A stretch of DNA of 35,938 nucleotides, from NCBI GenBank assembly GCA_025358515.1, contig JANYJG010000216.1:1-35938 (forward strand), given 5' to 3'. Below the pieces are notes generated by a model. That model was not told the DNA's origin and ran no database searches. It saw only the letters and a program-made list of their open reading frames with translations. Source of the DNA: Chloroflexota bacterium (GTDB lineage Bacteria > Chloroflexota > Limnocylindria > Limnocylindrales > CSP1-4). The translations under genes were made by a program, and so were the position numbers. How positions within the stretch are numbered: position 1 is the first letter of the stretch; each line of letters begins with the position of its first letter. Below are positions 19,101-27,830 of the stretch, piece by piece.

Positions 19101-19935
19101 GAGGCCCGGAGGCCTCGCCGGTCTGGGTCGGACCCGGAGTCGGCTGGTTGAGGGTCGTGCTCGGTTGGGCCGTGGGCGCAGTCGGCACGGTCGGCGCGAT
19201 AGTTCCTCCGGAGGTCGCGGTCGAGGTGCCTGTCGGGCTGGCCGCGTTAGTCTGGCTGGGGCTCGCACCGGGCGCAGTCGCGCTGAAGGTTGCGCTGGCC
19301 GAAGGTCCCGTGGTGCCGGTCGGAGCCGATGAAAGCGACTGCGGCAGGGGGTTGGCCTGAACCGACCAGTCCGCTCGGCTGTCGTTGGTATCCCGCCCGT
19401 TGCCCTCGGCACCGCCGGGCTGGCGCTCAATGCTGGAGCCGGCCGGCGGAGCCGGAACCGGCAGCCCCTCGAGGAAGGAGTTGTTGGCACTGCCCCAACT
19501 GACGGCGTCCAGTACTGTTCCGCTTGGCGTCTCCAGAACGAGGCTGCCTCCGCCCGCCGCGAGCCCCCCCGTGTACGTGGCGTCGGCGAGTGGTCCATAC
19601 ATGCCCAAGACGTTCGCCACGAGCAGGTGCTGCCCCGGTTCGAGCGACAACGGCGACGCGAGCGTCACCTTCCGCGTCACTGTCGCCCCGGAAGCCGAGA
19701 CATACAGCAACTCGCAACCGCCGGCGTCCACAGGCACTGGGCCGGCGTTGTAGAGCTCGACATATTCGTCCGACGCCGAGACGCCGCCGGTTATGACCTC
19801 CGCCAGAACGAGGGCGGAGGACGTGGGCCATGGGTCAGGACTCACCCCAAAGCCCGGCGATGCGTTAGCGGACACCGCCGCCAGCGCGACAAGGATCGAA
19901 ACGGACGCCGCGAAGATCCCGCGGGGAGCACGCAT
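16144..19935 (-). CDS. Large surface protein: lamin-tail domain, serial OB-like modules, C-terminal membrane anchor
   Basis: A 1263-residue exported protein. Residues 1-25 are a signal peptide; ~40-195 form a lamin-tail domain (LVLAEVITGGVSASDEYVELYN, then SLEPGQHLLVANV and LDAVSWG). A Thr/Pro/Ser linker follows, then several OB-like modules with repeated patterns such as VRVAGTIDDRYGQ, LDDGSGPLRVVV, FEVVGELAAPYGQ, VDDGTAAVAVILP and LDDGTGSVILSG, separated by two repeat-coded linkers. A helix at ~1174-1196 anchors it, with a ~66-residue basic then Pro-rich cytoplasmic tail. Lamin-tail plus OB domains occur in secreted nucleases and surface proteins, but I see no nuclease domain. The start (ATG 19935) has GAGGT at good spacing and gives a clean signal peptide. 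Function unknown; surface adhesion or binding is a guess. Confidence 0.85.
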   Translation of the reverse strand: MRAPRGIFAASVSILVALAAVSANASPGFGVSPDPWPTSSALVLAEVITGGVSASDEYVELYNAGPVPVDAGGCELLYVSASGATVTRKVTLASPLSLEPGQHLLVANVLGMYGPLADATYTGGLAAGGGSLVLETPSGTVLDAVSWGSANNSFLEGLPVPAPPAGSSIERQPGGAEGNGRDTNDSRADWSVQANPLPQSLSSAPTGTTGPSASATFSATAPGASPSQTNAASPTGTSTATSGGTIAPTVPTAPTAQPSTTLNQPTPGPTQTGEASGPPGPTLIPSLDPTASAPASASPPVATTGPGSTTIALARAAVDGSHVTIEGVLTASLGSLESAHGGFVQDASGGIAVYLSVSMSTPLAAGTMVRVAGTIDDRYGQRTVRADSGDVVTLGAGTIPAPADRATGAVCEGDEGLLVATNGVVAAAPDSLADGIGLWLDDGSGPLRVVVTPNALGTIAPVRGMRLQVTGPIGQHTSASSAGYRLDATEPGRVVVDAGPSPAPSDPSARPSAPPTAGASARPSPSPTAGASVRPSPSPTAGPSVRPSPTDPEVDLVSIAAARSLLIGTHVRVAGAIAACPGVLGSDVLLAIADSSAGIFVRLAAPLDGLALGRSFEVVGELAAPYGQLEVRELDWTVLGDEGMPAPSARISLSAIGESTEGSLVRVSGTVDSVSVEAGRLTMTVGDGKSIVRVLADPATGLSRADAIRGAVVDLTGIVGQRSTGLGRLDGYRLWLRNRSDLSTETSTPPSASGSTPPSASGSTPPSASGSTPPSASGSTPPSASGSSPSPTPKATAPAPIHRDLASAISTRNAKVDVAATVTAQAGLLDVDGPTIVVDDGTAAVAVILPDDSVRPRVGSRVRVVGTVGTWHLGPKVVASQVELLGDVGTVPPVRTAAALGPANEWRLVQVCGRIDRLTRAGARWRAELLVDGRRVIVLGEPASGVPATRMVKGGLAIVAGIVRRSTSDNSVFQLLPRNSLDVRVSSPVPGGAADGVVRSQDAGRSNLANATGAATGAAIPHLKIGDLSGSIGLVVVVSGLVTETDGETAVLDDGTGSVILSGAAAAESLAILEPGDALEITGEVATGALGLTVIVDPERIVSLGGSPGLELGAAAVSSGGLGFGLGPAMIPGSAGRSDASSSGAPGSRGNNAIDGAAGFQLGQAGGLGVPTLWPALAIGGIVLVLLLMIGGSVLATRKRVRVESGAPPIHGGAEARPVQRCAAAALSRLRSVRRASRQGHLEMEPIPPPATSPAGPNGPEEG
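17581..17700 (-). repeat. Five tandem 24-bp units encoding GSTPPSAS linkers
   Basis: Five adjacent 24-bp units, the first four exact and the last diverged at its end, lie within the surface-protein gene. They encode the 8-residue linker GSTPPSAS. The near-identity at DNA level suggests recent expansion or slippage. Confidence 0.93.
18301..18408 (-). repeat. Three tandem 36-bp units encoding a second Pro/Ser linker
   Basis: Three units of 36 bp encode RPSPSPTAGASV-type repeats between OB-like modules of the surface protein. Confidence 0.88.
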
Positions 19936-20172
19936 AAGACACCTCGAGTAGCCTCTCCGGCGGGAATGGCACTCCGGTTTGTACACCCGCCCGCTTCGGT
20001 GCGGCTTATCTGGCGCTTATCGGCCGCTTGCCGGCGGCAGCGCGCAGGCATGTCGAACACCCGGCCGGTAAGAGACCGCTCCATGGACTACCATTCCGAC
20101 CGCGCCCCTTGCTGCGCCAGGTGCGGTTAGTGCCTGCTTGTTCGAGACCGTAGCTCTGCCGAGGAGACACAA

Positions 20173-20907
20173 GTGCCCCGCGCCAAGATGACCGATCGAG
20201 CCGAGGCGCGCCGCCGCTATCGGGCCTACCTGATGGCGCAGTCCGATACTGAGGGCGGCGAGACGAATGAGGTAGACACCGCGCCGGATCAGACCTCCCG
20301 AACGAGTCGGGGGCGAAATCCCCAGGGTCAGGCCTCCGGGCCAGCGCTGGCCCCGGGAACACGCGTCGGCTTCTTCACAGCCATGAAGATGGCCTACCGC
20401 ACACCCCACTACCGTGAAGACCTGCGCGGTATTGGAGACTTGGTATTGCACACCACGGCGGTCTGGCCTGTGGCGCTTGTGTGCGCTATCGCCGCGGCCT
20501 TGAGTTACAGCCAGCTTGCCGGCCGGGCCTACGATGCCAACAATCCCATCCTGTCGATAACGCTTCAGTTCGTACTGAGCCCACTGCCGCTGCTGCCGCC
20601 CATGGTCGCCGGCTTCCTTGCGCCCAGGGCGACCTGGCTGGCCGGAATCCTGGCTGCGGCCATCGCCATATTCTTCCTGACTCTCGTGTACGTCGTTGCC
20701 CGGCCGATCATCCCTGGCTTTGGCCAGATCCAGAGCAGCGATGTCCTTCCCAACACGTTCTCGTGGCTGACACAGGCCCTGCCGTTCGGAGCTCTGTTTG
20801 GCGCCCTGTCCGGTTGGTACAAGCGCTTCCTGGGGTTGACCAGCATGGGGAACCCTCGGCGCGCCACGGCCGGCGGCTCAAAGCAGACCTCCCGCCCGCG
20901 CCGCTGA
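20173..20907 (+). CDS. Predicted four-helix membrane protein, unknown function
   Basis: A 244-residue protein I cannot assign. Residues 1-90 are polar and probably cytoplasmic, with a basic start (RAEARRRYRAYL) and a disordered middle. Hydrophobic helices fall at about 92-116, 126-148, 153-177 and 197-218, and the C-terminus is basic. The GTG at 20173 is preceded by GAGGAG. It stands alone between the surface-protein gene, from which it diverges, and dnaE2, towards which it converges with 20 bases between stops. Confidence 0.75.
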   Translation: MPRAKMTDRAEARRRYRAYLMAQSDTEGGETNEVDTAPDQTSRTSRGRNPQGQASGPALAPGTRVGFFTAMKMAYRTPHYREDLRGIGDLVLHTTAVWPVALVCAIAAALSYSQLAGRAYDANNPILSITLQFVLSPLPLLPPMVAGFLAPRATWLAGILAAAIAIFFLTLVYVVARPIIPGFGQIQSSDVLPNTFSWLTQALPFGALFGALSGWYKRFLGLTSMGNPRRATAGGSKQTSRPRR

Positions 20908-20927
20908 CCCGCGCCTCCCGGCGCGAA

Positions 20928-23900
20928 TCAACCGCGCCGCGTGCCGGAATAGCCGAGGGCTCGCACGCCATCCGGGCGCGCCGGGCCGCCGGGGCTCTCC
21001 GCGACCTCGGGCAGCGGCCTGATGTCACGGGCGATGACGTTGACCACGTTCGCCTCGCGCTGGAGCGTCCCCTCCACGTAAAGCAGCGCGTGGCGCCTCA
21101 CCACTCCCCGCAGCCGCGCCCAGGCGTCCGGCCAGAGAGTGACGTTGACCATGCCGGTCTCATCCTCCAGAGCCAGGAAGACCGTACCGCGGGCCGTCAT
21201 CGGGTGCTGGCGGGTGACGACCAGGCCACCTAGCCGCACGGAACCCGGGGCACGATCAGCCAGCGATGCGTTCGTCACCGCACCGAGCCGCTCGAGAGCG
21301 GGCCTGAATAGCGATATCACCTGGCGCCGAGCGTCCAGCGATAGCACCGCATACGAGTCGCCGAGCCGCTCGCGTTCGGTCAGGGGCGGCAACTGGGGAA
21401 CGGAAGTCGGGGGCAGCCGCAGGTCCAAAGGCCGCCCGGCGGCGCACCCGTACCGCCCGGCTGCGCGCCGCTTGGTGCCGCTCGCCGGGCTGCTCGCCGT
21501 GCCGCTCATCACACCTCCGGCCCTCCCTCCGGCCCTCCCTCGCGTCGCGCCCATGACCTCCCGAAGCTGCCACAGCAGTTCGCGCCGAGGCCGGCCGAGC
21601 GAGTCGAGCGCTCCGGCTCGAATCATTCGTTCGACCACTTCTTCGGGCAGCTCCGTCCGCGCCACCACGTCCGCGAGCGTGGCATATGGACCGCGCCCCA
21701 GTTCGGTGTCCAGCCTTTCGGCATGTTCCTCGCCGATCCCCTTGACGAGCGCCAGTCCCAGCCTGATCGCGTAGCCGGTCGCCGATTCGGGCGTCAAGCG
21801 GTCGCGCGAAGCCTTCGACGGCACGATGCAACCGGACGATCGAATGGTCGCCTGCCGGCCTGGCCCGACCCATTCGGTCGTCGTCTTGTACTCCGACGCG
21901 TTGACGTCCACCGGCAGGACCGCGACCCCGTGGCGCTTGGCGTCGTTGATCAGGACCTCCACCGGGTAGAAGCCCATCGGCTGGGCGTTGATCAACCCAA
22001 CCGTGAACTGGGCCGGGTAGAAGAGCTTGAGAAAGGCCGATTCGTAGGCCGTCCGAGCAAATGCTGCGGCGTGGCTCTTGGCGAATCCGAACGAGGCGAA
22101 GGCGGCGACCCGGCGAAACAGCTCCTCGGCCTGCTCGTCGGTCAGGTCGTTGGTGACGCGGCAGCCTTCGACAAAGCGCAGGTGGAGCTTCTCCATCTCC
22201 TTGCTGGAGCGCCAAGTCCCCATAGCCCGGCGGAATCCGTCCGACTCGCCCGCCGAGAAACCGGCCACGGTGATGGCGATCTGCATTACCTGCTCCTGGT
22301 ACAGGATCACGCCCAGGGTTTCGCGCAGGATCGGCTCCATGCTCGGGTGGAGGTAGGTCGTTGGCTCGAGGCCCTGGCGGCGGCGCAGATATGGGTGGAC
22401 GGCATTGCCCTGGATCGGGCCGGGCCGGATAATCGCGACCTCCACCACCAGGTCGTCCAGGTTGGCCGGCTTGGACTTGGGCAGGGTCTGCATCTGGGCC
22501 CGGCTCTCGACCTGGAAGACGCCCACGGTGTCGGCGGCCTGGAGCATGGCGAAAACCTCCGGCACGTCCTCCGGCAGTCGATCGAGATCGACGCAGGCGC
22601 CGCAGTCGTGCTCGATCAGCTGGAGCGTCTCGTCGATGGCGGCCAGCATGCCCAGGCCGAGCAGGTCGAGCTTGATCAGCTTCATCGTCTCGACATCGCG
22701 CTTGTCGAACTGCACGACGACGCGGTCGGGCATGGTTGCCCGCTCCAGCGGGGCGATATCGATCAACGGCGCCGCGGTCACGAGCATGCCGCCGGTGTGG
22801 ATCGAAAGGTGCCGGGGCAGGCCGTCGATGCGGGCACAAAACTCGAGCCAGCGCTCCCAGTCCGGCATGTTGCGGGTGGAGCTGGGCGGTGGGAACGGTG
22901 CCGGCGCGGCCGAGGGCGCCGCCGTCGGGGCCGAAGCCGTGCCCGAAGCCGCACCCGCCGACCTCTGCTTTGTCAGCCAGGCCACGCTCGCCGCGGAGTC
23001 GCCGGGACCACCTTTGCCATCCGGGCCACCCCGGGCTACGTTGAGGCGGCCCATGCCGTCGACCAAGCCGCGGGCCATCGCAACCTCGGCCGCGCCACTC
23101 GCCATGCCGCCCCTCGCCCCGGCCGCGCCACCCCCCATGCCGCCACTCGCCGCCGTCTCGCGCTCGACCGTCTCGGCGAAGAACTGGCCGAAGCCACCGT
23201 CCGCCTCCAGATCGCGCCGGACCATCACCGAGTCGTACGTTTCTAGCGCCTTGGCAACCCGATCGACAAGAGGCCTCGGGAATCCCAGCGCGTACCCGAC
23301 CTCCCGAACCGCGGAGCGAGCCCGATACGTGACCAGGTTGCAGACCATGCCCGTGTGCTCGGGGCCGTAGCGCGCATAGACGTACTGGATCACCTCCTCC
23401 CGTCGTGCCGAGGAGAAGTCGATATCGACGTCCGGGTAGCTCGTTCGACCCTCGTTGATGAACCGTTCAAAGAGCAGGTGGTGGCGGATCGGATCGACGC
23501 GAGTGATACCCAGGACGTAGGCGACGATCGAATCGGCCGCGCTGCCCCGGCCCTGAGCCGGAATGCCGCGCTCTTTGGCGAACCGCATCAGATCCCAGCA
23601 GATCAGGAAGAACTCGGCCAGGCCGGTCCGTTCGATGACATCGAGTTCGTGGGCCAGCTGGCGCACGACCGGTGACGAGATCGGGTGGTAGCGGCGGCGG
23701 GCGCCGTCGTGACATAGCTCCTCCAGATACGAATAGGGCGTATTGCCCTTCGGGACCGTGAAGCCTGGAAAGCGATAGCGCTCGAAGCCAAGGTCAACCG
23801 AGCAGCTGGCGGCCAACTCACCGGAGTTGCCGATTCCCTCAACCCAGGCCGACCTCATTCGAGAGTCGGCCTGCGAGTCCTCCGCAGTCGCGCCGCCCAC

Positions 23901-24875
23901 AGGCGCGACGCCTGCGGGTGGCAGGGCCATCAACTCATCAGCCGACTTCAGGTACGACTCACCGTCCGGGCGCCGAAGGTTGCGCAGCTGATCGAGGGAC
24001 CGGCCGTGGCGAATCGCCGTCAGGACATCGTGGAGTTCCCGGCCTTCGGGACGTGCATAGTGGACATCGTTCGTGACCAGGACCGGCAGCCCCAACTCGT
24101 CGGCGAGCAGCGCGGTTTCGGCCACGAGCCAGTCGTCGTCGGGGAGTAGATGGTGCTGCAACTCCAGGAAGAACGCGGCAGTGGCAATGGCGTCGCGGCG
24201 CGGCCCTCTGCCGGCGAACATCAGCGAGTACCGTTCCGCCGCGGCTCGCGCCCCTTCCCGATCGCCGACTCGAAGGCGTCTGGCGATTTCGCCTTCCCGG
24301 CACCCGGAGAGAGCCACCAGGCCTTCCGTGTGCTCCGCCAAAAGCTCCTGAGTGAAGCGCGGCATCGACTTCGTGCCGGCCAGGTTCGCTCGGCTGATCA
24401 GCCGGCACAGGCTCCGGTAGCCGGCCGCGTTGCGAGCCAGCAGCACGAGATGCGGGCCGCGTTGCGCCTCCCCCACCCCTCGCAGATCCTCCTTGATGGC
24501 ATCGCGGTGGCCGGGCAGGCGAGCCCGGGCTGGGCGCGGCCGAGCCGGCAGCCCCTCGCCGCCCGGCGCGTCACCGGGGAGCAGCGAGCCCACCGCCAGA
24601 ACGCGGCCCCTCGCACGACGCGCCGGAACAACGACTCCCGCAAGATCGGGCACCGTCGCGTCCAGCAGTTCGATCTCGACCCCCACGATCGGGCGCACCC
24701 CGGCTTCCTGCATCGCGGTCGCAAAGCGAACCACGCCGTAGAGGCCCCCGTGATCCGTGACCGCAAGACCGGATAGCCCCAGTTCCACGGCGCGTTCGGC
24801 CAGCTCGTCCGGCGTCGAAGCGCCGTCGAGGAACGAGAAGCTGGTGTGACAGTGAAGCTCGGCGTAGGCGGCCAA
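20928..24875 (-). CDS. dnaE2: Error-prone DNA polymerase III alpha-type subunit (DnaE2/ImuC)
   Basis: A 1315-residue C-family polymerase used in mutagenic translesion synthesis with ImuA and ImuB. The PHP domain is at 1-280 (AELHCHTSFSFLDG, VTDHGG). Polymerase Asp residues are D482 and D484 in PDVDIDF and D737 in KLDLLGLG. FGFAKSHAAAFARTAYESA and a C-terminal OB fold (SVRLGGLVVTRQHPM...VFLALEDETG) complete the ImuC pattern. Two low-complexity insertions stand out: Arg/Pro/Gly-rich at ~85-125 in PHP, and Gly/Ala/Pro-rich at ~575-668 between the catalytic motifs. The start is TTG at 24875 behind GAGGG. A LexA-like palindrome lies 33 bases upstream over a TATACT -10, so SOS control is likely. 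Confidence 0.95.
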   Translation of the reverse strand: MAAYAELHCHTSFSFLDGASTPDELAERAVELGLSGLAVTDHGGLYGVVRFATAMQEAGVRPIVGVEIELLDATVPDLAGVVVPARRARGRVLAVGSLLPGDAPGGEGLPARPRPARARLPGHRDAIKEDLRGVGEAQRGPHLVLLARNAAGYRSLCRLISRANLAGTKSMPRFTQELLAEHTEGLVALSGCREGEIARRLRVGDREGARAAAERYSLMFAGRGPRRDAIATAAFFLELQHHLLPDDDWLVAETALLADELGLPVLVTNDVHYARPEGRELHDVLTAIRHGRSLDQLRNLRRPDGESYLKSADELMALPPAGVAPVGGATAEDSQADSRMRSAWVEGIGNSGELAASCSVDLGFERYRFPGFTVPKGNTPYSYLEELCHDGARRRYHPISSPVVRQLAHELDVIERTGLAEFFLICWDLMRFAKERGIPAQGRGSAADSIVAYVLGITRVDPIRHHLLFERFINEGRTSYPDVDIDFSSARREEVIQYVYARYGPEHTGMVCNLVTYRARSAVREVGYALGFPRPLVDRVAKALETYDSVMVRRDLEADGGFGQFFAETVERETAASGGMGGGAAGARGGMASGAAEVAMARGLVDGMGRLNVARGGPDGKGGPGDSAASVAWLTKQRSAGAASGTASAPTAAPSAAPAPFPPPSSTRNMPDWERWLEFCARIDGLPRHLSIHTGGMLVTAAPLIDIAPLERATMPDRVVVQFDKRDVETMKLIKLDLLGLGMLAAIDETLQLIEHDCGACVDLDRLPEDVPEVFAMLQAADTVGVFQVESRAQMQTLPKSKPANLDDLVVEVAIIRPGPIQGNAVHPYLRRRQGLEPTTYLHPSMEPILRETLGVILYQEQVMQIAITVAGFSAGESDGFRRAMGTWRSSKEMEKLHLRFVEGCRVTNDLTDEQAEELFRRVAAFASFGFAKSHAAAFARTAYESAFLKLFYPAQFTVGLINAQPMGFYPVEVLINDAKRHGVAVLPVDVNASEYKTTTEWVGPGRQATIRSSGCIVPSKASRDRLTPESATGYAIRLGLALVKGIGEEHAERLDTELGRGPYATLADVVARTELPEEVVERMIRAGALDSLGRPRRELLWQLREVMGATRGRAGGRAGGVMSGTASSPASGTKRRAAGRYGCAAGRPLDLRLPPTSVPQLPPLTERERLGDSYAVLSLDARRQVISLFRPALERLGAVTNASLADRAPGSVRLGGLVVTRQHPMTARGTVFLALEDETGMVNVTLWPDAWARLRGVVRRHALLYVEGTLQREANVVNVIARDIRPLPEVAESPGGPARPDGVRALGYSGTRRG

Positions 24876-24907
24876 CTGCGCCCTCGGTAGTCGGTTGGCG
24901 GCTTAGT

Positions 24908-24925
24908 ATAGAACAGTTGTTCTAT
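24908..24925. promoter_or_regulatory. LexA-like operator upstream of dnaE2
   Basis: ATAGAACAGTTGTTCTAT is an inverted repeat with core TAGAAC-N4-GTTCTA. It overlaps TATACT (24905-24910, minus strand), a good -10 for dnaE2. The same core precedes imuA. Confidence 0.88.
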
Positions 24926-24974
24926 CTAGTACGAAACCGCCGAGCAACCGCCCGCCGCGTCCAGAAGCCGCCTC

Positions 24975-27620
24975 TCACGCGCCGGCGTCGTTCCTGCGGC
25001 CTCTTCGCCACACCCAGAAGACCATGACTCCCACGACCAATAAAACCGGCACGAGGATGAGGGCTCTCTGATCTGGCGATCCGTCGTCCTTCGGTGCCGG
25101 GGCGGCCGGCGGCGCGACCGAACTCTTGTGCTGCTCCTGATCCACGAAAGCCGTGACCCAGGCCAGGGGGGCGTTCCAGTTGATCGCGACCTCGTTCGTT
25201 GAGAACGAGGCGATATCGTCCACGTACGACTTGCCTTCGGGGTTGCCCGTCAGACCTGCAGCCAGCGTGGCCGGGTCGCTGGGCATGTCGTTGGGGCCGC
25301 CGGCCACTACACCGGGCGGAGGAGTTGGATAGCCTTCATCGACTCGGCCGGCCCAGAAACGGTGGTGCGGGTGCTGTACCGGGTTCGTGCCGTAGCCGGT
25401 GATGTAACTCTTGTTCAAGGGGTTGCGACCGAGCACGTAGTCCAGGGCCTGGGCGGCCCCGTCCAAATATTTGCGGTCACCGCTGAATTGGTAAGACAGG
25501 CCCATCAGCATGGCCGAGTTCAGAACCTCGGAATTGGAGCCCCACACGAAGTTGGCCACCGGCACGCCATAGCCCTGCCTGCCGGCGAAACCCAGCCTCC
25601 GGTCGGCCATGTCGAGGATCGCCTGACGGGCGGCCTGCACCTTATCGGCGGGCAGCTTGTTGGGGATGACGGCCAGCGAAATGGTTCCCAGCCCGGCCGT
25701 GCTGCCCCAGCTTGGAACCATGCCCGAGGCCCAGTCTGGCGAGGCGAGCAGGTAGTCTTTGTAGGTGTCATTGCCGGTGGTCACGAACAACTCGGAGGCC
25801 GCCCAGTAGAACTCGTCGTCAACCTTGGTGTCGGAGTAATCGCCACCGCCGGCGGCGAATGGGACGGCATAGACGCTCGGGTTAGCCTTGGCGGCGGCCC
25901 AGGCGGTCTCGGCGGCGGTCAGGCATTTCGCCGAGAAGGCCGGGTCGATCGTCTTCCAGATGCGGGCACACTGCGCCCCCACTGCGGCCAGGTTAAGCGT
26001 CGCGGCCGTGGACGGCGGGAATAGGTAGCGGTTGGTAGCCTGCGTGGGTGGCATCGACGGCAAGGAGCTCCACACATCGTCGTGCACCTTGTGGTGGACC
26101 ATGCCCGCCTGGGGCTTGCCGGCAGGCACCTGCATGCCCAGCATGAACGTCAGCTCCCAGCGGGCCTCGTCGAGGATGTCAGACACGCCGTTCTTGTTCT
26201 CGGGGATGTTGAGCGTGCCATCAGCGAAGGCCTTCGGGTTGCGTTCGTACTCGTTCATGAGGGTCCAGACCGAGATTCCGCCATTGACGACGTACTTCCC
26301 GTAATCCCCGGCGTCGTACCAACCGCCGGACACGTTTAGCGAGTAGTCGCAGCCCGGCCAGACCTTGCCGTTCGTGTCAACGCCCTTGTAGCAGGTCACG
26401 CTGCTGTCGCTGAGGTGGCCGGCAACTCGAGCCCATTGGGCGCCGGCGTACTGAGCCGTCAGGTCGATGCCGCTGCGGCTGCGGTAGTAATAGGCCAGGG
26501 CGTCCTTCTCGAGGCTCGAATAGAGGTCGGCGGAGATCTTGAACGGATCGCTGGCGACGGCACCCACGTGCAGGGTGTAGCCGGTACCGGGCGTGGTGTA
26601 GGCAGAGAAATCGATTAGATGGACGCGGCTGCCTGAGGCGGGGTCAACCCCAAAAATCGTCGTCTGGCCGGTCGCCACCTGCTGTCCGGCGCCATTTAGC
26701 AGCTTCCACGTCTGCGGCGAGGTATCGGCCAAGGCATAGGAAGCGATCTTGGGTCCGGACGGGTAGTAGCCCACCTGGTTGACGCTCACCTGCGGTGGTG
26801 CGGGCGGGGGCGGCGGCGTGGGTGTAGGCGCCAGGCGGCCGGGAGTTGGGACCGCGCTTGCCCCGACCTTGAAGAAGATGGCCGTGCCGAAGACGCTGGG
26901 GTCTTGATAGGAAATATTTGTGACGTCGGCTTTCGACCAGGCCAGCTGCACGTCTCGATCGAGTACGGAGGCGCCGTTGAGTTGCGCCTGGAAACCGATC
27001 TCGAGGCCAGGGGCAGGCACCACGCCCAGGTCCGCCAGCGGTACGGCGGCTTCGAAGCCCCAGCCCTTCGGGTCTCCTTGGGTCTTGAAGACCAGGCCGC
27101 GGACATGGATCTTCTCGCTGTTTACGCCGGTGAGAATGAGCCCGTTGGGGTCCTTCTTGCCGATGTCCGCGGCGTTGATGTTGATCTGGTAGACGCCTTT
27201 GTAGCTCTTGGTGTTCAGGTTGCCGGTGGTGTTGAGAAAGAACTCCATCGAGTCTTCGTTCCAGAAGGCCCCGGCGTGCTTGCCGGCGATGATTGTCTTG
27301 TCGACGGCAGACATGGTGATGTAGAAGTTGGCCTGATCCGCGGCCACTGAAAAGCTGAACTGTCCATCCTCCAGGAAGTTGGAGGAGGTCTTGGGGCCGT
27401 AGTCGACGACTTGGACGGGTACGCCGGCCCAATCGTTGAGCTTGCCATCGATCTTGATGGCGACGTTGTAAGGGATGTAAACGGCCATGCCGTCGATTTG
27501 GGGCGGAGCCAGCGGCTTCACATCTTTGGCGGCGGCCAGCCCGGTCGGTCCGGTCAGCGCAAAGGCCACACCGCTTAGCAAAAGGGCCACCAACGAGATG
27601 GCCGAGAATCGTCTGGGCAC
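24975..27620 (-). CDS. Secreted, membrane-anchored glycoside hydrolase family 9 (endoglucanase-like)
   Basis: An 881-residue enzyme. Signal peptide 1-30; a CBM9/DOMON-like sugar-binding domain ~40-250 (AIKIDGKLNDWAG, FWNEDSMEFFLN); a Pro/Thr linker; an Ig-like CelD-N domain ~276-360 (VSVNQVGYYPSGPKIA); a GH9 catalytic domain ~364-828 with GGWYDAGDYGKYVVNGG (D436 and D439, the nucleophilic-water pair), GTNPVQHPHHRFW and the proton-donor E810 in DDIASFSTNEVAINWNAPLAW. A helix at ~853-870 then RRGRRN anchors it to the membrane. GH9 enzymes cut beta-1,4-glucans such as cellulose. GTG at 27620 follows AGGGGAG. It lies between the two SOS units in the same orientation but shows no LexA-like box of its own. 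Confidence 0.93.
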   Translation of the reverse strand: MPRRFSAISLVALLLSGVAFALTGPTGLAAAKDVKPLAPPQIDGMAVYIPYNVAIKIDGKLNDWAGVPVQVVDYGPKTSSNFLEDGQFSFSVAADQANFYITMSAVDKTIIAGKHAGAFWNEDSMEFFLNTTGNLNTKSYKGVYQININAADIGKKDPNGLILTGVNSEKIHVRGLVFKTQGDPKGWGFEAAVPLADLGVVPAPGLEIGFQAQLNGASVLDRDVQLAWSKADVTNISYQDPSVFGTAIFFKVGASAVPTPGRLAPTPTPPPPPAPPQVSVNQVGYYPSGPKIASYALADTSPQTWKLLNGAGQQVATGQTTIFGVDPASGSRVHLIDFSAYTTPGTGYTLHVGAVASDPFKISADLYSSLEKDALAYYYRSRSGIDLTAQYAGAQWARVAGHLSDSSVTCYKGVDTNGKVWPGCDYSLNVSGGWYDAGDYGKYVVNGGISVWTLMNEYERNPKAFADGTLNIPENKNGVSDILDEARWELTFMLGMQVPAGKPQAGMVHHKVHDDVWSSLPSMPPTQATNRYLFPPSTAATLNLAAVGAQCARIWKTIDPAFSAKCLTAAETAWAAAKANPSVYAVPFAAGGGDYSDTKVDDEFYWAASELFVTTGNDTYKDYLLASPDWASGMVPSWGSTAGLGTISLAVIPNKLPADKVQAARQAILDMADRRLGFAGRQGYGVPVANFVWGSNSEVLNSAMLMGLSYQFSGDRKYLDGAAQALDYVLGRNPLNKSYITGYGTNPVQHPHHRFWAGRVDEGYPTPPPGVVAGGPNDMPSDPATLAAGLTGNPEGKSYVDDIASFSTNEVAINWNAPLAWVTAFVDQEQHKSSVAPPAAPAPKDDGSPDQRALILVPVLLVVGVMVFWVWRRGRRNDAGA

Positions 27621-27830
27621 GTTCGCTCCCCTGGCAAGGAAAACTCGCGGACATGGCCCTCATTTTGAGCTGGGCCGGGGCCAATCCTACTCGCTTGAGA
27701 ATGTTCGGGGAGGCTCCCTCGGAGGCCCGCCGGATGCTGGTGGGCGCCTTGGCCGGGCCCCGGCCGCAACCGCCCGCGAGACCACTGGCGGCGCGCAACA
27801 CGCGACCGCGATTGTCCGTCAACAAAGGCG

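Noticed and set aside
21723-23246. 507-residue open frame antisense to dnaE2
   Set aside because: It is a high-GC shadow frame over well-supported dnaE2 codons, with no recognisable domain.
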